Numbered from the stretch's first letter, positions 52,746 to 62,695 are shown. The stretch is 64,000 nucleotides of DNA from Candidatus Bacteroides pullicola (GCA_019115825.1 DXCV01000048.1:62001-126000); one strand, 5' to 3'. The notes: generated by a model from the letters alone, not told the origin. Program-made: numbers and translations.

Positions 52746-54443
52746 TTATTCCCAGCCCGGATTGTTTGGTAATAAATTCGGATTCAACGTCGTCTGGTCG
52801 ATGGGAATGGGATGCAGGTAGAGCTTGTCGTCCCATGTGCGCGTCTCGTTATCCGGATAGACCACCAGGAATCCGTCCGCATTGACCGTCCGCCCGAAGG
52901 AATCGCCATAAGCGGCCCGCATCTCGTCGGACACCCACATGCCCAACATCGACTTGGGATTTTCTATCAGCCGGCCTGCGGCCCAACGCACGATGTCGTC
53001 CCACCGGAAGCCCTCGCCCAGCAACTCGACGGCCCGCTCGCGGCGGATTTCATAGAGCAACGGGGAAAGATCGTATCCATAATCCGGCCAATTGGGGTCG
53101 GTATAGCCGACTTCAACGGAAAGAGGGGGCATCCCCACACGGTTGCGCAAGGCATTGACGGTGAGGTTCAGCACCTCTTGGTCGCACTCGCCCAGTTCGG
53201 CCTTGGCCTCCGCATAGTTCAGCAACACCTCGGCATAACGGAAGATGAAGACATCCAGCGTGGAGAGTCCGATGTTCCACTGCTCGGGGTCGGGCGAATG
53301 CCACTTCATCACGTGATAACCCGTCGTGCAATACTTGGTATCCAGGGAGGGCACCGCATTATACGTGGGCGTGCCGTCACCACTGAGTTTATAAGGCAGG
53401 GTCGGATTGTCAATGCTTTGCCGCAGGCGGGGGTCACGCCTCATCAGTTCGTCGGACAACATGGGCGCCTCGCTGCCGTAGTCCGGGCTGACAGCCGTAG
53501 GCAGACCGTCGGCACAGAGGTATTGCTCGAACATGGCGCGGCTCATGCCCGTATAGGATTCCTCCATCTGGCGCGTGTTGTTCTGCATCAGCAGTTCCGC
53601 CTCGTACACGCGGGGCATGATGCACTCGCTGTTACCCGACAAATCCTCCTGGATGAACAGGTTGTAGTAGTCGCGCTCCGTATCGCCCGTGCTCCATACC
53701 GAATAACGCCCTTCCGTAATCAAGGTGTTGGCGGCATCGGCCGCTTCGCGGAACACCTCGTCGGCGTCGCCCAGGCCGTGGTATTTGCGGTAAGAGGCTT
53801 CGTACAGGCAGACGCGCGACTTGAACGCCAAGGCAGCCTGGCGGTGCAGGGCGCCCGCCTCCACGCCGGAAGCGTCCGGCAGGTGCTCGATGGCAAAGTC
53901 AAGGTCTTCCAGGATATGCCCGTAGACCACCTTGCGGTCATCGCGGCCCTTATAGAGCTCCTCGGAATTGGTGTTGAGGTCAGTCTCATACCAAGGCACG
54001 TCGCCGAAACGGCGCACTTTGTAGAAGTATTCCCAAGCACGGAAGAAACGGACAACGGCCACCTGGCGGTTGATGTTGTTCTCATCGCCTTGCACCCGGC
54101 TGTAGCGGGTCATGAAGTAATTGGCCGAACGGATATTGCCCCAGTCGCCGCTGCTCCATCCCCCGCCGCTGGTCGGCACAACTTCGAGGTTGAAAAGCCA
54201 GGTGTTGGGCTTCTCGTTGACGTAGCAGTCGGACTGGTCGTCAGCACCCGGTCCCTGCGCACCCGGCAAGATGCCGTAGAAGCCATTGGCAAACAGCTCC
54301 AGGTCTTGCTCGTTCTTCCAGAAATTCTCGTCGGACACGGATGATTCAGGATACAAATCCAGCATGTCCGAACACGACACAAACAGCGGCGAAGCGCACA
54401 AGGCGGCGACCGCCAATATATGCAAATGATTCAATCGTTTCAT
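52746..54443 (-). CDS. SusD/RagB family glycan-binding lipoprotein
   Basis: 565 residues. The lipobox is LFVSCSDMLDLYPE, and the acidic residues after the Cys fit the Bacteroidetes export signal to the cell surface. SusD_N features follow (FFRAWEYFYKVRRFGDVPWY), with TPR-like helices and the C-terminal SusD/RagB part (DVFIFRYAEVLLNYAEAKAE, YEIRRERAVELLGEGFRWDD). The protein caps the SusC channel and captures glycan. It lies 26 bp downstream of susC. The specific ligand is not readable, but neighbouring GH29, GH2 and GH92 suggest a fucosylated, galactosylated, mannose-containing glycan. Confidence 0.94.
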   Translation of the reverse strand: MKRLNHLHILAVAALCASPLFVSCSDMLDLYPESSVSDENFWKNEQDLELFANGFYGILPGAQGPGADDQSDCYVNEKPNTWLFNLEVVPTSGGGWSSGDWGNIRSANYFMTRYSRVQGDENNINRQVAVVRFFRAWEYFYKVRRFGDVPWYETDLNTNSEELYKGRDDRKVVYGHILEDLDFAIEHLPDASGVEAGALHRQAALAFKSRVCLYEASYRKYHGLGDADEVFREAADAANTLITEGRYSVWSTGDTERDYYNLFIQEDLSGNSECIMPRVYEAELLMQNNTRQMEESYTGMSRAMFEQYLCADGLPTAVSPDYGSEAPMLSDELMRRDPRLRQSIDNPTLPYKLSGDGTPTYNAVPSLDTKYCTTGYHVMKWHSPDPEQWNIGLSTLDVFIFRYAEVLLNYAEAKAELGECDQEVLNLTVNALRNRVGMPPLSVEVGYTDPNWPDYGYDLSPLLYEIRRERAVELLGEGFRWDDIVRWAAGRLIENPKSMLGMWVSDEMRAAYGDSFGRTVNADGFLVVYPDNETRTWDDKLYLHPIPIDQTTLNPNLLPNNPGWE

Positions 54444-54469
54444 AATCTAACGGAGTATTTAAGGTGTTT

Positions 54470-57400
54470 TTACAAGGTGATGTTCAATCCGAAGGAAATG
54501 GACTTCTGGATGGGATAGACGTCCATGCCCAAGGATTCGGGGTCGTAAATGTCAAACAGATGGTCGAATGTCAGCAGGTTCTGTCCGGTGACATAGACAC
54601 GCAGGTTCTCGATGCCCCACTGTGCCAGCAGCGACTTGGGAAGCGTGTAGCCCAACGTCAGGTTCTTCAGGCGCAGGTAAGAGGCGTCCTGCAGGTAGCG
54701 CGTCTGCGTCTGGCGGTTGCCGGTGACATTATCAAACGTGGAACGGGGGAAATAAGCGTCGCGGTTGTCCTCGCGCCAGGAATCCAAAGCGTGCGGGAAG
54801 GGAACGTGCCACTCATTGCCGAAGCCCCAGAACTGGTTGCCTCCCAGCACGACATCGCGCTTGCCCACACCTTGCAGGAAGATGTTCAGGTCAAATCCTT
54901 TATAAGAAAGGTCGGCACGAATGCCATAAGCATAGCGCGGCTCGCTGTTTCCTATCACTGTGCGGTCGCCGGGATCGGACAGGGTGTTCTGCCCGAACGA
55001 GATTTTGCCGTCACCGTCCAGGTCCTTGTACTTCACATCGCCCGGATACCAGCCTCCACCATAAATCTCGGACTGGTCTGCATGGGCAGCCACTTCCTCC
55101 TCGCTTTGGAACAGGCCTTCCGTGACAAATCCCCAGATGTCGCCGATGTGCTGGCCCACATAATATGTATCGTCGCTAATCAGCCCTTCCGGGTTGTTGA
55201 AGCGGGTAATGGTAGCCTTGTAGTCCGACAGAATCAGGCTGACATCATACGAAAAGCCATTTTCCATGCGGTCGCGCCAGCCGACGGTCAATTCCCAGCC
55301 ATTGGTCTTGAGGTCGGCCGTGTTGGCGTTGGGAGTGCCCGTGCCCAGGACAGCAGGCAACGGGGTGCCCGCCGTAATCATGTCGTCCGTGCGGCGCTGA
55401 TACCAGTCGAACGTGCCGTAGAAGCGGTTCCGGAAGGCAGCCCAGTCAAGGCCGACATCCACCTGCTTCACCGTTTCCCAAGTCAAAAGGGCGCTGACCA
55501 ACCCACCGGGGCTCACGCTGGCCAGTTTGGAACCGCCCAACAGGTAACCCATCTCCATATTGGTGCCCATCGTGGAGATATAGGGATAGTCCCCGCCCAC
55601 GTTCTGATTGCCCAACGTACCGTAGGAGACGCGCACCTTCAACTCGTCCACCCAACGCTTAGCGGGTTCGAAGAACCGTTCGTTGGAAAGGCGCCATGCA
55701 GCAGAGAACGAGGGGAAGAACGCGAAACGGTCATCCTTGGGGAACTTGGACGAACCGTCATAGCGGCCGTTCAGCTCCAGCAGGTAGCGGTCATCATAAT
55801 TGTAGTTGATGCGCGCGAAGTAACCCATCGTGGCCCAGGCATGTTCGTTGCTGTCGGTAAATTTCTCGCCGTTGGCCATGTTCAGCGAGGGAACATCCTG
55901 GCTGATAAGGCCGTAACGCTGTGCATCGAACCAACGGTAATCCTTGCGCTCGTAAGTCCAGCCCGCCAGGAACTTGAAGCCATGCTTGCCGAAATTGCGT
56001 TCATAATCGGTGTAAAGGTTCACTACCTGGTAGTAATCATCGTCCGAAGAATATTCCACACGGCTCGGCGTGGTATGTGGGAAGATGGTGGTCACGTCCG
56101 GATTGGCATAGTGCTCGATGATTTCCTTGCCATGGTATTTCTTGTGCAGCGTGTAGAGGTTGAAGGTATAGTCCAGCTTGATGTTCCAACCCTTCAGCGG
56201 CGTAATCTGCAAGTTTCCGCCCAGCCACAGGTCGTTGGCCTTGTGCTTGCGGCTACCGGACAGAGCCTGTATGCAGGCATAGTTGGTGAAACTGCCCTGG
56301 CCGGAGAAGTAGCCGTCCGGATGGCGTACGGGCATCAAGGGACGCGAGTCTGCCCCATAGAAGGACGAATTCATGTCGTTGCTGTTCGTGCCGTAAGGCG
56401 CGTCGCGGTAAGTATTGTTGTAGTTCATGCGCATACCAACCTGCAGCCAGTCGGTGATGGACGTGTTGACATTCAAGGCAGCATTCACACGGCGGTATTC
56501 ATCATCGTAGTATTTCAGGATACCTCCTTGGCTCATGAAGCCCACAGACCCATAGTAGGTGCTCTTGTCCGTGCCTCCGTTGATGGAGAGGGTGTACTGC
56601 TGCATGAAGGTGGATGTCTTGCGGATTTCGTCCACCCAGTCCGTATTGCCGCAATACTGGTATTTGTCCGGGTCGGAAGGGTCTATGAACACAGGCGAGT
56701 TATGCTCCGGGTCCGTATAATAAGCATAGATGTGGTCCATATAATTCTGGTCGAAATAATCGCCTCCGCCCGAATTGCGGTTGGTCTCGTTCAGGAAGTT
56801 GGCGTATGACCACGAATCAATGTAATCGGGAATCTTCGTCGGACTGTTCCAAGCCCAGTTGCCCGAGAAAGACACTTTGGGCTTCTGCGCCTTGCCTTTC
56901 TTCGTGGTAATCAGCACCACGCCATAGGCAGCCTGCGTACCATAGATGGACGCGGAAGCGGCATCCTTCAGGACGGAAACGCTCTCCACATCGGCGGGAT
57001 TGATGAGGTTGGGGTCCATCTGCACGCCATCCACCAGGATGAGGGGCGAGGAACTGTTGATGGACGTCGTGCCACGCACGTTGAAGCTGTATCCGTTGCC
57101 CGGCGCACCGTTGCCCGCCGTCAGGTTCAGGTTGGCAATAGCGCCTTGCAGGCCCTGTGCCAAGTTGGTCAGCGGACGGCTTTCCAGCACATCGGACGAG
57201 ACACTGGCCACGGCTCCGGTGACGTTCACCTTCTTCTGCGTGCCATAACCCACCACGACCACTTCGTCCAACAGGGCATTGTCTTCCTGCAATACGATGT
57301 GTAGCGGTTTCCCATCCGTGCCGACAGTCACCTGACGGGTTGCGTAACCGATAAAGGAAATCTCCAGCACTTCGCCTTGGGCTGCCTCCAGGCTGAAACG

Positions 57401-57655
57401 GCCGTCGAGGTCGGTAATCACTCCGCTTTTTTGCGCCGCATCCACCCTGCGTATGCTGGCGCCGGGGATGCCTTCACCATTGGCATCCACCACCCGCCCC
57501 TTGACAGGCAATAATTGTTGTGTAACTTCGGACAATTCCACACCCGGCATTCCGGCAACAGGACCTGCAAAGGCCGGTTGCCCTATCGCGCCGGTCATAA
57601 AAGCCGCCAGACCTACGGTCCAAAGGCCTTTCCATACATGTTCTTGCTTTTTCAT
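54470..57655 (-). CDS. SusC/RagA family TonB-dependent outer-membrane transporter
   Basis: 1061 residues from MKKQEHVWKGLWTVGLAAFM. The track extension precedes a plausible leader. A carboxypeptidase-regulatory-like domain (VKGRVVDANGEGIPGASIRR) is followed by the TonB plug with the SusC signature (DEVVVVGYGTQKKVNVTGAV). The 22-strand barrel has typical aromatic-rich strands and ends YPIQKSISFGLNITL. No STN domain is present, so anti-sigma/ECF signalling is not expected. It imports oligosaccharide across the outer membrane with its SusD partner. Transcribed from the repeat-bearing promoter at 57725. Confidence 0.95.
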   Translation of the reverse strand: MKKQEHVWKGLWTVGLAAFMTGAIGQPAFAGPVAGMPGVELSEVTQQLLPVKGRVVDANGEGIPGASIRRVDAAQKSGVITDLDGRFSLEAAQGEVLEISFIGYATRQVTVGTDGKPLHIVLQEDNALLDEVVVVGYGTQKKVNVTGAVASVSSDVLESRPLTNLAQGLQGAIANLNLTAGNGAPGNGYSFNVRGTTSINSSSPLILVDGVQMDPNLINPADVESVSVLKDAASASIYGTQAAYGVVLITTKKGKAQKPKVSFSGNWAWNSPTKIPDYIDSWSYANFLNETNRNSGGGDYFDQNYMDHIYAYYTDPEHNSPVFIDPSDPDKYQYCGNTDWVDEIRKTSTFMQQYTLSINGGTDKSTYYGSVGFMSQGGILKYYDDEYRRVNAALNVNTSITDWLQVGMRMNYNNTYRDAPYGTNSNDMNSSFYGADSRPLMPVRHPDGYFSGQGSFTNYACIQALSGSRKHKANDLWLGGNLQITPLKGWNIKLDYTFNLYTLHKKYHGKEIIEHYANPDVTTIFPHTTPSRVEYSSDDDYYQVVNLYTDYERNFGKHGFKFLAGWTYERKDYRWFDAQRYGLISQDVPSLNMANGEKFTDSNEHAWATMGYFARINYNYDDRYLLELNGRYDGSSKFPKDDRFAFFPSFSAAWRLSNERFFEPAKRWVDELKVRVSYGTLGNQNVGGDYPYISTMGTNMEMGYLLGGSKLASVSPGGLVSALLTWETVKQVDVGLDWAAFRNRFYGTFDWYQRRTDDMITAGTPLPAVLGTGTPNANTADLKTNGWELTVGWRDRMENGFSYDVSLILSDYKATITRFNNPEGLISDDTYYVGQHIGDIWGFVTEGLFQSEEEVAAHADQSEIYGGGWYPGDVKYKDLDGDGKISFGQNTLSDPGDRTVIGNSEPRYAYGIRADLSYKGFDLNIFLQGVGKRDVVLGGNQFWGFGNEWHVPFPHALDSWREDNRDAYFPRSTFDNVTGNRQTQTRYLQDASYLRLKNLTLGYTLPKSLLAQWGIENLRVYVTGQNLLTFDHLFDIYDPESLGMDVYPIQKSISFGLNITL

Positions 57656-57724
57656 ACGATGTTTTTTATTGGTATTAATGTATTCTTGAATGCAAGGGGG
57701 CGCGCTCCCCTCGCCATCCGAATG

Positions 57725-57802
57725 CAAAAGTATGTAACCCTCCTTAAGAAAAGGGTTAAAAGACGATTAATAGAAACGGTTAATGAAACCCTTTCTCGTT
57801 AA
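57725..57802 (-). promoter_or_regulatory. susC promoter with SARP-like direct repeats
   Basis: The minus-strand -7 box TACTTTTG is at 57725-57732. TTAA cores lie 12, 24, 35, 48 and 67 bp past it. The central pair reads GGTTAA-N5-GATTAA on the plus strand. No -33 TTG is present, which suggests activator dependence. Confidence 0.65.
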
Positions 57803-57811
57803 CCATAAGAT

Positions 57812-60052
57812 TCATGGCTTGCCATGACTATAGGAGTAGGGCAAATCCTCTGCTTGTGTACCGCGCATGGTATTGGGCACGCTGTCCATCTCGAGCACCA
57901 ATTCGCCGCCTTGCAGCAATTCATCGTGCGTCAGGTAGTTGCGAGTGAACTCCCGGCCATTCAGCGTAGCGCGGCGGATGTAAGGACGGGAAGGCGAGTT
58001 GCCTTCGGCATGGATGACAAAAGTCCGGCCACCGGGCAACGAAAGCGTCGCCTTGTCAAAGAGAGGACTGCCCAACACATATTCACCCGTGCCCGGACAA
58101 ACGGGATAGAAACCGAGAGCGCTGAAAACGTACCAGGCAGAAGTCTGCCCGTTGTCCTCATCACCGCAATAACCTTCCGGCCCCGACTGATAAAGGCGGT
58201 CCATCACCTCGCGCACACGCTGCTGGGCTTTCCAAGGCTGAGCGACGTAATCATACAAGTAAATGGCGTGCTGCACAGGCTGGTTGCCATGGGCATATTG
58301 CCCCATGTCGAGAGCCACCATCTCGGCTATCTCGTGGATGACAAAACCATAAGTTCCATAGTCATACGTATTAGGAGCGGCAAACATCGAGTCCAGCCGG
58401 GCTGCCATCACGTCGTGGCCACCCATCAGCCGGGCCAGGCCTTCAGGGTCGTGCAGGACGCTCCAGGTCCAATGCCACGAACTGCCTTCAGTGAAAGGTC
58501 CGCCCCACTCTGTTGCATCAAAATCTTTGCGCCAACGCCCTTGGGCATCCTTAGCCCAGACAAAGCCTTGCTCCGGATAGAATACGTTACGGTAGTTCTG
58601 CGCTTTCGCGTAATACTCCTCAGCGATGTCCATACGCCCCAAGGACTCGGCAAAGCGGGCCAAGCACCAATCGGCATAAGCGTATTCAAGCGTCTTGGCC
58701 GTGGCTTCCGGCACCTCAGGATAGGGCACATAACCCAACGAATCGTACCACTCATGCCCATCACGCCCCACAGAAGAAATTTCGGCATGCCGTGCCCGGG
58801 TCTGGTGCAACATGGCTTCCAACAACTGTGCAGAGTCGACAACGCAAATGCCTTTCAGCCAGGCATCGGCCGCTATAGAAAGGGAGTTGTTGCCTATCAT
58901 GCAACCACGATGTCCCGGACTGGCCCACTCGGGCAGGAAACCACTCTCCGCATAAGCATGAAGCAAAGACTGCTGGACGCCCTCGCTCACCTCAGGATAG
59001 AGCAAGGTGAAAAGCGGATGCACGGCACGGAAGGTATCCCAAAAGCCGTTGTCAGTATACATCTCACCGTTATGCACCTGCCCGTCGTAAGGGCTGTAGT
59101 ATTTCGGTTCATTGACCGGACCAAATTCGGTCAAACTGCGGGGAAACAGCAATGTACGGTATAGGCAAGAATAGAACACACGCCGTTGTTCTTCCGTGCC
59201 TCCCTCCACACGAATACGCCCCAACATTTCCTCCCAGACCTGCCGGGCGGACTCGGTCACTTCTGCCAAAGTACGGTCATTCACCTCACGGTCAAAATTA
59301 AGCCGCGCTTGTTCCGGGCTGATAAACGAAGAAGCCATCCGGACCGTAAGCTTCTCGCCAGGCTGCAGGTCAAAGCGAGCATAAGCTCTTCCCTCCTCGT
59401 CCGTGCCGGTTTCCACCATAGGCTTATCGAACTTTACCAAAAAATAGTTTCCGAAATTATCGGGCACTCCACCGTTATTATAGCGTGACACCCCGTGAAT
59501 GAGCCCGCTTTCACGCTCTACTTTTACAGAACCGCCATGCCCGTAAGCATCTACCACGATATACGGCGATTTCACCTCAGCCGGCCAGGCGACTTCCATC
59601 ACGGCGCCGCGTGCGGTGGCCGCCAATGACGCAACTGTCCCGTCTTCCAACCGGACCTGATAGACATGGGGTGCAGCCTGCTCTTCAACATGGCTAAAGC
59701 GCACGCCACGTTCCTTGTCATCCAGTTTCAACTCGCCGGACAAAGGCATAATGGAAAAAGTGCCGTAATCGTTAATCCAAGGGCTGGGCTGATGTGTCTG
59801 CCGGAAACCACGCAACAGTGTGTCACCATAAGCATACATCCATCCGCTACCGTTTTCGCCTGTCTGCGGACTCCAAAAGTTCATACCCCAAGGTATAGCT
59901 ACGGCCGGATATGTATTACCATGGGAAAAGGCAAAGGTCGATGCCGTGCCCATCAACGGATTGACCGCATCCACAGCAGAAGGGACAAACGGCTGCCTGC
60001 ATGCCGCAAGCAGGAACAAGAGGCATACTCCTAACAATTTCTTTGTGTTCAT
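57812..60052 (-). CDS. GH92 alpha-mannosidase, lipoprotein
   Basis: 746 residues with lipobox LLFLLAACRQ and no acidic surface-export signal. The N-terminal beta-sandwich opens VDAVNPLMGTASTFAFSHGN. The helical barrel carries the conserved Ca2+/acid-base region GFLPEWASPGHRGCMIGNNS and GPFTEGSSWHWTWSVLHD. The C-terminal part has GYCGDEDNGQTSAWYVFSAL, all diagnostic of GH92. These enzymes are calcium-dependent and inverting and remove alpha-linked mannose, most often 1,2 or 1,3, from N-glycans or yeast mannan. It has its own distant promoter (60348) and a leader of about 290 nt containing array A3. Confidence 0.94.
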   Translation of the reverse strand: MNTKKLLGVCLLFLLAACRQPFVPSAVDAVNPLMGTASTFAFSHGNTYPAVAIPWGMNFWSPQTGENGSGWMYAYGDTLLRGFRQTHQPSPWINDYGTFSIMPLSGELKLDDKERGVRFSHVEEQAAPHVYQVRLEDGTVASLAATARGAVMEVAWPAEVKSPYIVVDAYGHGGSVKVERESGLIHGVSRYNNGGVPDNFGNYFLVKFDKPMVETGTDEEGRAYARFDLQPGEKLTVRMASSFISPEQARLNFDREVNDRTLAEVTESARQVWEEMLGRIRVEGGTEEQRRVFYSCLYRTLLFPRSLTEFGPVNEPKYYSPYDGQVHNGEMYTDNGFWDTFRAVHPLFTLLYPEVSEGVQQSLLHAYAESGFLPEWASPGHRGCMIGNNSLSIAADAWLKGICVVDSAQLLEAMLHQTRARHAEISSVGRDGHEWYDSLGYVPYPEVPEATAKTLEYAYADWCLARFAESLGRMDIAEEYYAKAQNYRNVFYPEQGFVWAKDAQGRWRKDFDATEWGGPFTEGSSWHWTWSVLHDPEGLARLMGGHDVMAARLDSMFAAPNTYDYGTYGFVIHEIAEMVALDMGQYAHGNQPVQHAIYLYDYVAQPWKAQQRVREVMDRLYQSGPEGYCGDEDNGQTSAWYVFSALGFYPVCPGTGEYVLGSPLFDKATLSLPGGRTFVIHAEGNSPSRPYIRRATLNGREFTRNYLTHDELLQGGELVLEMDSVPNTMRGTQAEDLPYSYSHGKP

Positions 60053-60140
60053 GACATTTCACAGATTTGAATTAAACATAAGTAGATATTTAAAATTAGT
60101 TTATACCATCAAGAAGCAGAGGGTAGTAAACATCTTGCCA

Positions 60141-60252
60141 TAGAATCAGTGCCACCTTTTCTAGGAATCAATGCCAATGATTCCCCCCAATCAATGCCAA
60201 TGATTCCTCCCAATCAATGCCAATGATTCTAGGAATCAGTGCCACCTTTTTC
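60141..60252. repeat. Family A 22-bp-period palindrome array, locus A3
   Basis: Five units have centres at 60152, 60174, 60197, 60220 and 60242 (spacings 22, 23, 23, 22). The outer two are hybrids, AATCAGTGCCACCTTTT. The inner three carry AATCA/TGATT arms around ATGCCAA. The array lies in the presumed 5' leader of the GH92 gene. Confidence 0.8.
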
Positions 60253-60347
60253 TCATATCGTTGTAGCCGATGTCTAAACATACTATCTCTGATACCGCTA
60301 AATAATATAGACTAAAAATGATTAGTTTCTTATATAAGCGATGCTCA

Positions 60348-60415
60348 CAAAGTTCCGGCAGAGGGATTAAAGAAAAGGTTAATGACTGATTAAACCGCAC
60401 GTATTTTATGCTTAA
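60348..60415 (-). promoter_or_regulatory. GH92 promoter candidate with SARP-like direct repeats
   Basis: The minus-strand box GAACTTTG (one base off TAnnTTTG) is at 60348-60355. TTAA cores lie 12, 24, 35 and 57 bp past it, and the central pair reads GGTTAA-N5-GATTAA on the plus strand. The spacing matches the other two PUL 2 promoters. It is about 295 bp from the GH92 start, with no gene between. Confidence 0.5.
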
Positions 60416-60432
60416 CCTAAGACTTTTATACC

Positions 60433-60483
60433 AAAAAGAACCGCGCCAACAGCGGGATTCCCCACTACCGGCGCGGTTCTTAT
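60433..60483 (-). terminator. Terminator of recQ
   Basis: On the minus strand AAGAACCGCGCC pairs with GGCGCGGTTCTT around a loop of about 23 nt that holds a smaller stem, followed by TTT. Confidence 0.8.
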
Positions 60484-60505
60484 TCCTATCTTATCACGTC
60501 TTTGC

Positions 60506-62695
60506 TTAGTTTGCCATCTCCGAAATGAACTTGATGCGGACCAGCCGGACTTCTTCTTCCGTAAAGTCCTCGCCCAACTCTTCGAGTGCCTCCTCGATAT
60601 CGTCAGTAGTGGACTCCTTGAAGTAGTCGTAAATGTCCAGCATGTGATCCTCGTCCATGATTTCGTCCAGGAAGTAGTCGATATTCAGCTTGGTGCCGGA
60701 ATAGACGATGGCCTCTATCTCATCCAGCAGTTCATCAAACTCAATGCCCTTGGAAACGGCTATGTCGTCCAACGCTACCTTGCGGTCGATGGCTTGGATG
60801 ATGGATACCTTCAGTTTCGACTTGTTGGCCACGGTGCGGACGCGCAGATCTTCGGGACGCTCAATCTCGTTCTCCTCGCAATGCCGCTTGATGAGCTTGC
60901 AGAATTCTTCACCATAACGCTTGGCCTTGCCCGCGCCCACGCCGGGAATGTTCTGAAGTTCTTCCAGCGTCACCGGATAAATGGTGGCCATCGCCTCAAG
61001 CGACGGGTCTTGGAAGATTACGTAGGGCGGCACCTCCAATTGCTTGGACAGCTTTTTGCGCAAGTCCTTCAGCATGGAGAACAAGGCCGGGTCTACGGCG
61101 CATGCTCCGCTGCCCCGCATCGGAGCCTCTTCCTCCACCTCCTCGAAGTCAATGTCCTCGGTAATCTTGAAGGATTTGGGATGCTTCAGGAACTTCCGGC
61201 CGGCATCCGTCACCTTCAGCAGACCGTAATTTTCCACGTCCTTGCTCAAGTAGCCGGCAATCAAAGCCTGGCGGATGACAGAGTTCCATGTGCGGTCTTC
61301 CTCGCCCATGCCGGTGCCGAAGATTTCCAGGTCTTCGTGCCGATGAGCCAATACCTCGGTGGTTTCCCGTCCTTGTATAATATCTATGATGTAATCTGAT
61401 TTGAAATTTTCTTTCACCGCGAGGATAGCCTCGATGACGGTGCATAATAGCTCTTGAGCTTCCACTTGTTTCTTAGGATTTAAACAATTGTCACAATTAC
61501 CACAATTGTCCTCCGTATATTCTTCACCAAAATAGTGCAACAATGTCTTTCGGCGGCATACGGAAGACTCGGCATAAGCAGCGGTTTCTTGCAGAAGCTG
61601 CTTTCCTATTTCCTGTTCTGCCACAGGCTTGCCCTGCATGAACTTCTCCAGTTTCTGCAAGTCCTTGTTGGAATAAAAAGTGATGCACTTCCCTTCCCCG
61701 CCGTCGCGCCCGGCACGTCCTGTCTCTTGATAATATCCTTCCAGGCTCTTGGGCATATCGTAATGAATCACATAGCGCACGTCCGGCTTGTCGATGCCCA
61801 TACCAAATGCGATGGTGGCCACAATCACGTCTATGCGCTCCATCAGGAAGTCGTCCTGGTTTTGGGTGCGCGTGGCCGAATCCATACCGGCGTGATAGGC
61901 ACGGGCGTTGATGCCGTTGGCCTGCAAAATCTCGGCCAGTTCTTCCACCTTCTTGCGGCTGAGGCAATAGATGATGCCCGATTTCTCCGGATTGGCCTTG
62001 ATGAACTTGATGATGTCCTTGTCAATGTTGGCCGTCTTGGCACGTACTTCGTAGTACAGGTTCGGGCGATTGAACGATGACTTGAACACCTTGGCGTCCA
62101 CCATACCCAGGTTCTTCTGGATATCATGCTGCACCTTGGGCGTGGCCGTGGCGGTCAATGCAATCACCGGCGCTTTGCCTATCTCGTTGATGATGGGGCG
62201 GATGCGGCGGTATTCCGGACGGAAATCGTGTCCCCACTCCGAAATACAATGTGCTTCGTCGACCGCATAAAATGAAATCTTCACCGTCCGCAGGAACTCC
62301 ACATACTCATCCTTCGTCAACGATTCGGGAGCCACGTAGAGCAACTTGGTCTTTCCGGCCAGGATGTCGGACTTCACCTGCTCAATGGCGCCTTTGTTCA
62401 GGGAAGAATTAATGAAATGCGCCACACCGTCTTCTTCGCTGTAATTGCGCATCGCATCGACCTGGTTCTTCATCAAGGCAATCAAAGGTGAAATGACAAT
62501 GGCCGTCCCTTCCATCAACAACGATGGCAACTGATAGCACAAGGACTTTCCTCCGCCGGTAGGCATCAGCACGAACGTGTCATTACCTGCCAACAGATTC
62601 TCTATAATCGCCTGTTGATTCCCCTTAAATGTATCGAACCCGAAGTATTTCTTCAGTTGGTCTGCTAAATTAATGTTCTTCCCTGTCATATTCAT
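60506..62695 (-). CDS. recQ: ATP-dependent DNA helicase RecQ
   Basis: 729 residues. It is a 3'-5' DNA helicase of recombination and repair. Walker A is MPTGGGKSLCYQLP, the DEAH box is FYAVDEAHCISEWGHDFRPE, and motif VI lies in YYQETGRAGRDGGEGKC. The zinc-binding region is CRRKTLLHYFGEEYTEDNCG followed by CDNCLNP. An RQC winged helix and an HRDC domain (LEVPPYVIFQDPSLEAMATI, then IPGVGAGKAKRYGEEF) follow. The C-terminal ~110 residues are an acidic helical extension common in Bacteroidetes RecQ. It lies directly downstream of clpX but has its own promoter. Confidence 0.96.
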   Translation of the reverse strand: MNMTGKNINLADQLKKYFGFDTFKGNQQAIIENLLAGNDTFVLMPTGGGKSLCYQLPSLLMEGTAIVISPLIALMKNQVDAMRNYSEEDGVAHFINSSLNKGAIEQVKSDILAGKTKLLYVAPESLTKDEYVEFLRTVKISFYAVDEAHCISEWGHDFRPEYRRIRPIINEIGKAPVIALTATATPKVQHDIQKNLGMVDAKVFKSSFNRPNLYYEVRAKTANIDKDIIKFIKANPEKSGIIYCLSRKKVEELAEILQANGINARAYHAGMDSATRTQNQDDFLMERIDVIVATIAFGMGIDKPDVRYVIHYDMPKSLEGYYQETGRAGRDGGEGKCITFYSNKDLQKLEKFMQGKPVAEQEIGKQLLQETAAYAESSVCRRKTLLHYFGEEYTEDNCGNCDNCLNPKKQVEAQELLCTVIEAILAVKENFKSDYIIDIIQGRETTEVLAHRHEDLEIFGTGMGEEDRTWNSVIRQALIAGYLSKDVENYGLLKVTDAGRKFLKHPKSFKITEDIDFEEVEEEAPMRGSGACAVDPALFSMLKDLRKKLSKQLEVPPYVIFQDPSLEAMATIYPVTLEELQNIPGVGAGKAKRYGEEFCKLIKRHCEENEIERPEDLRVRTVANKSKLKVSIIQAIDRKVALDDIAVSKGIEFDELLDEIEAIVYSGTKLNIDYFLDEIMDEDHMLDIYDYFKESTTDDIEEALEELGEDFTEEEVRLVRIKFISEMAN

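Noticed and set aside
60171-60281. 37-codon minus-strand frame through array A3 starting at 60281
   Set aside because: It translates repeat sequence and lacks homology, a ribosome site or coding character. It is probably chance.
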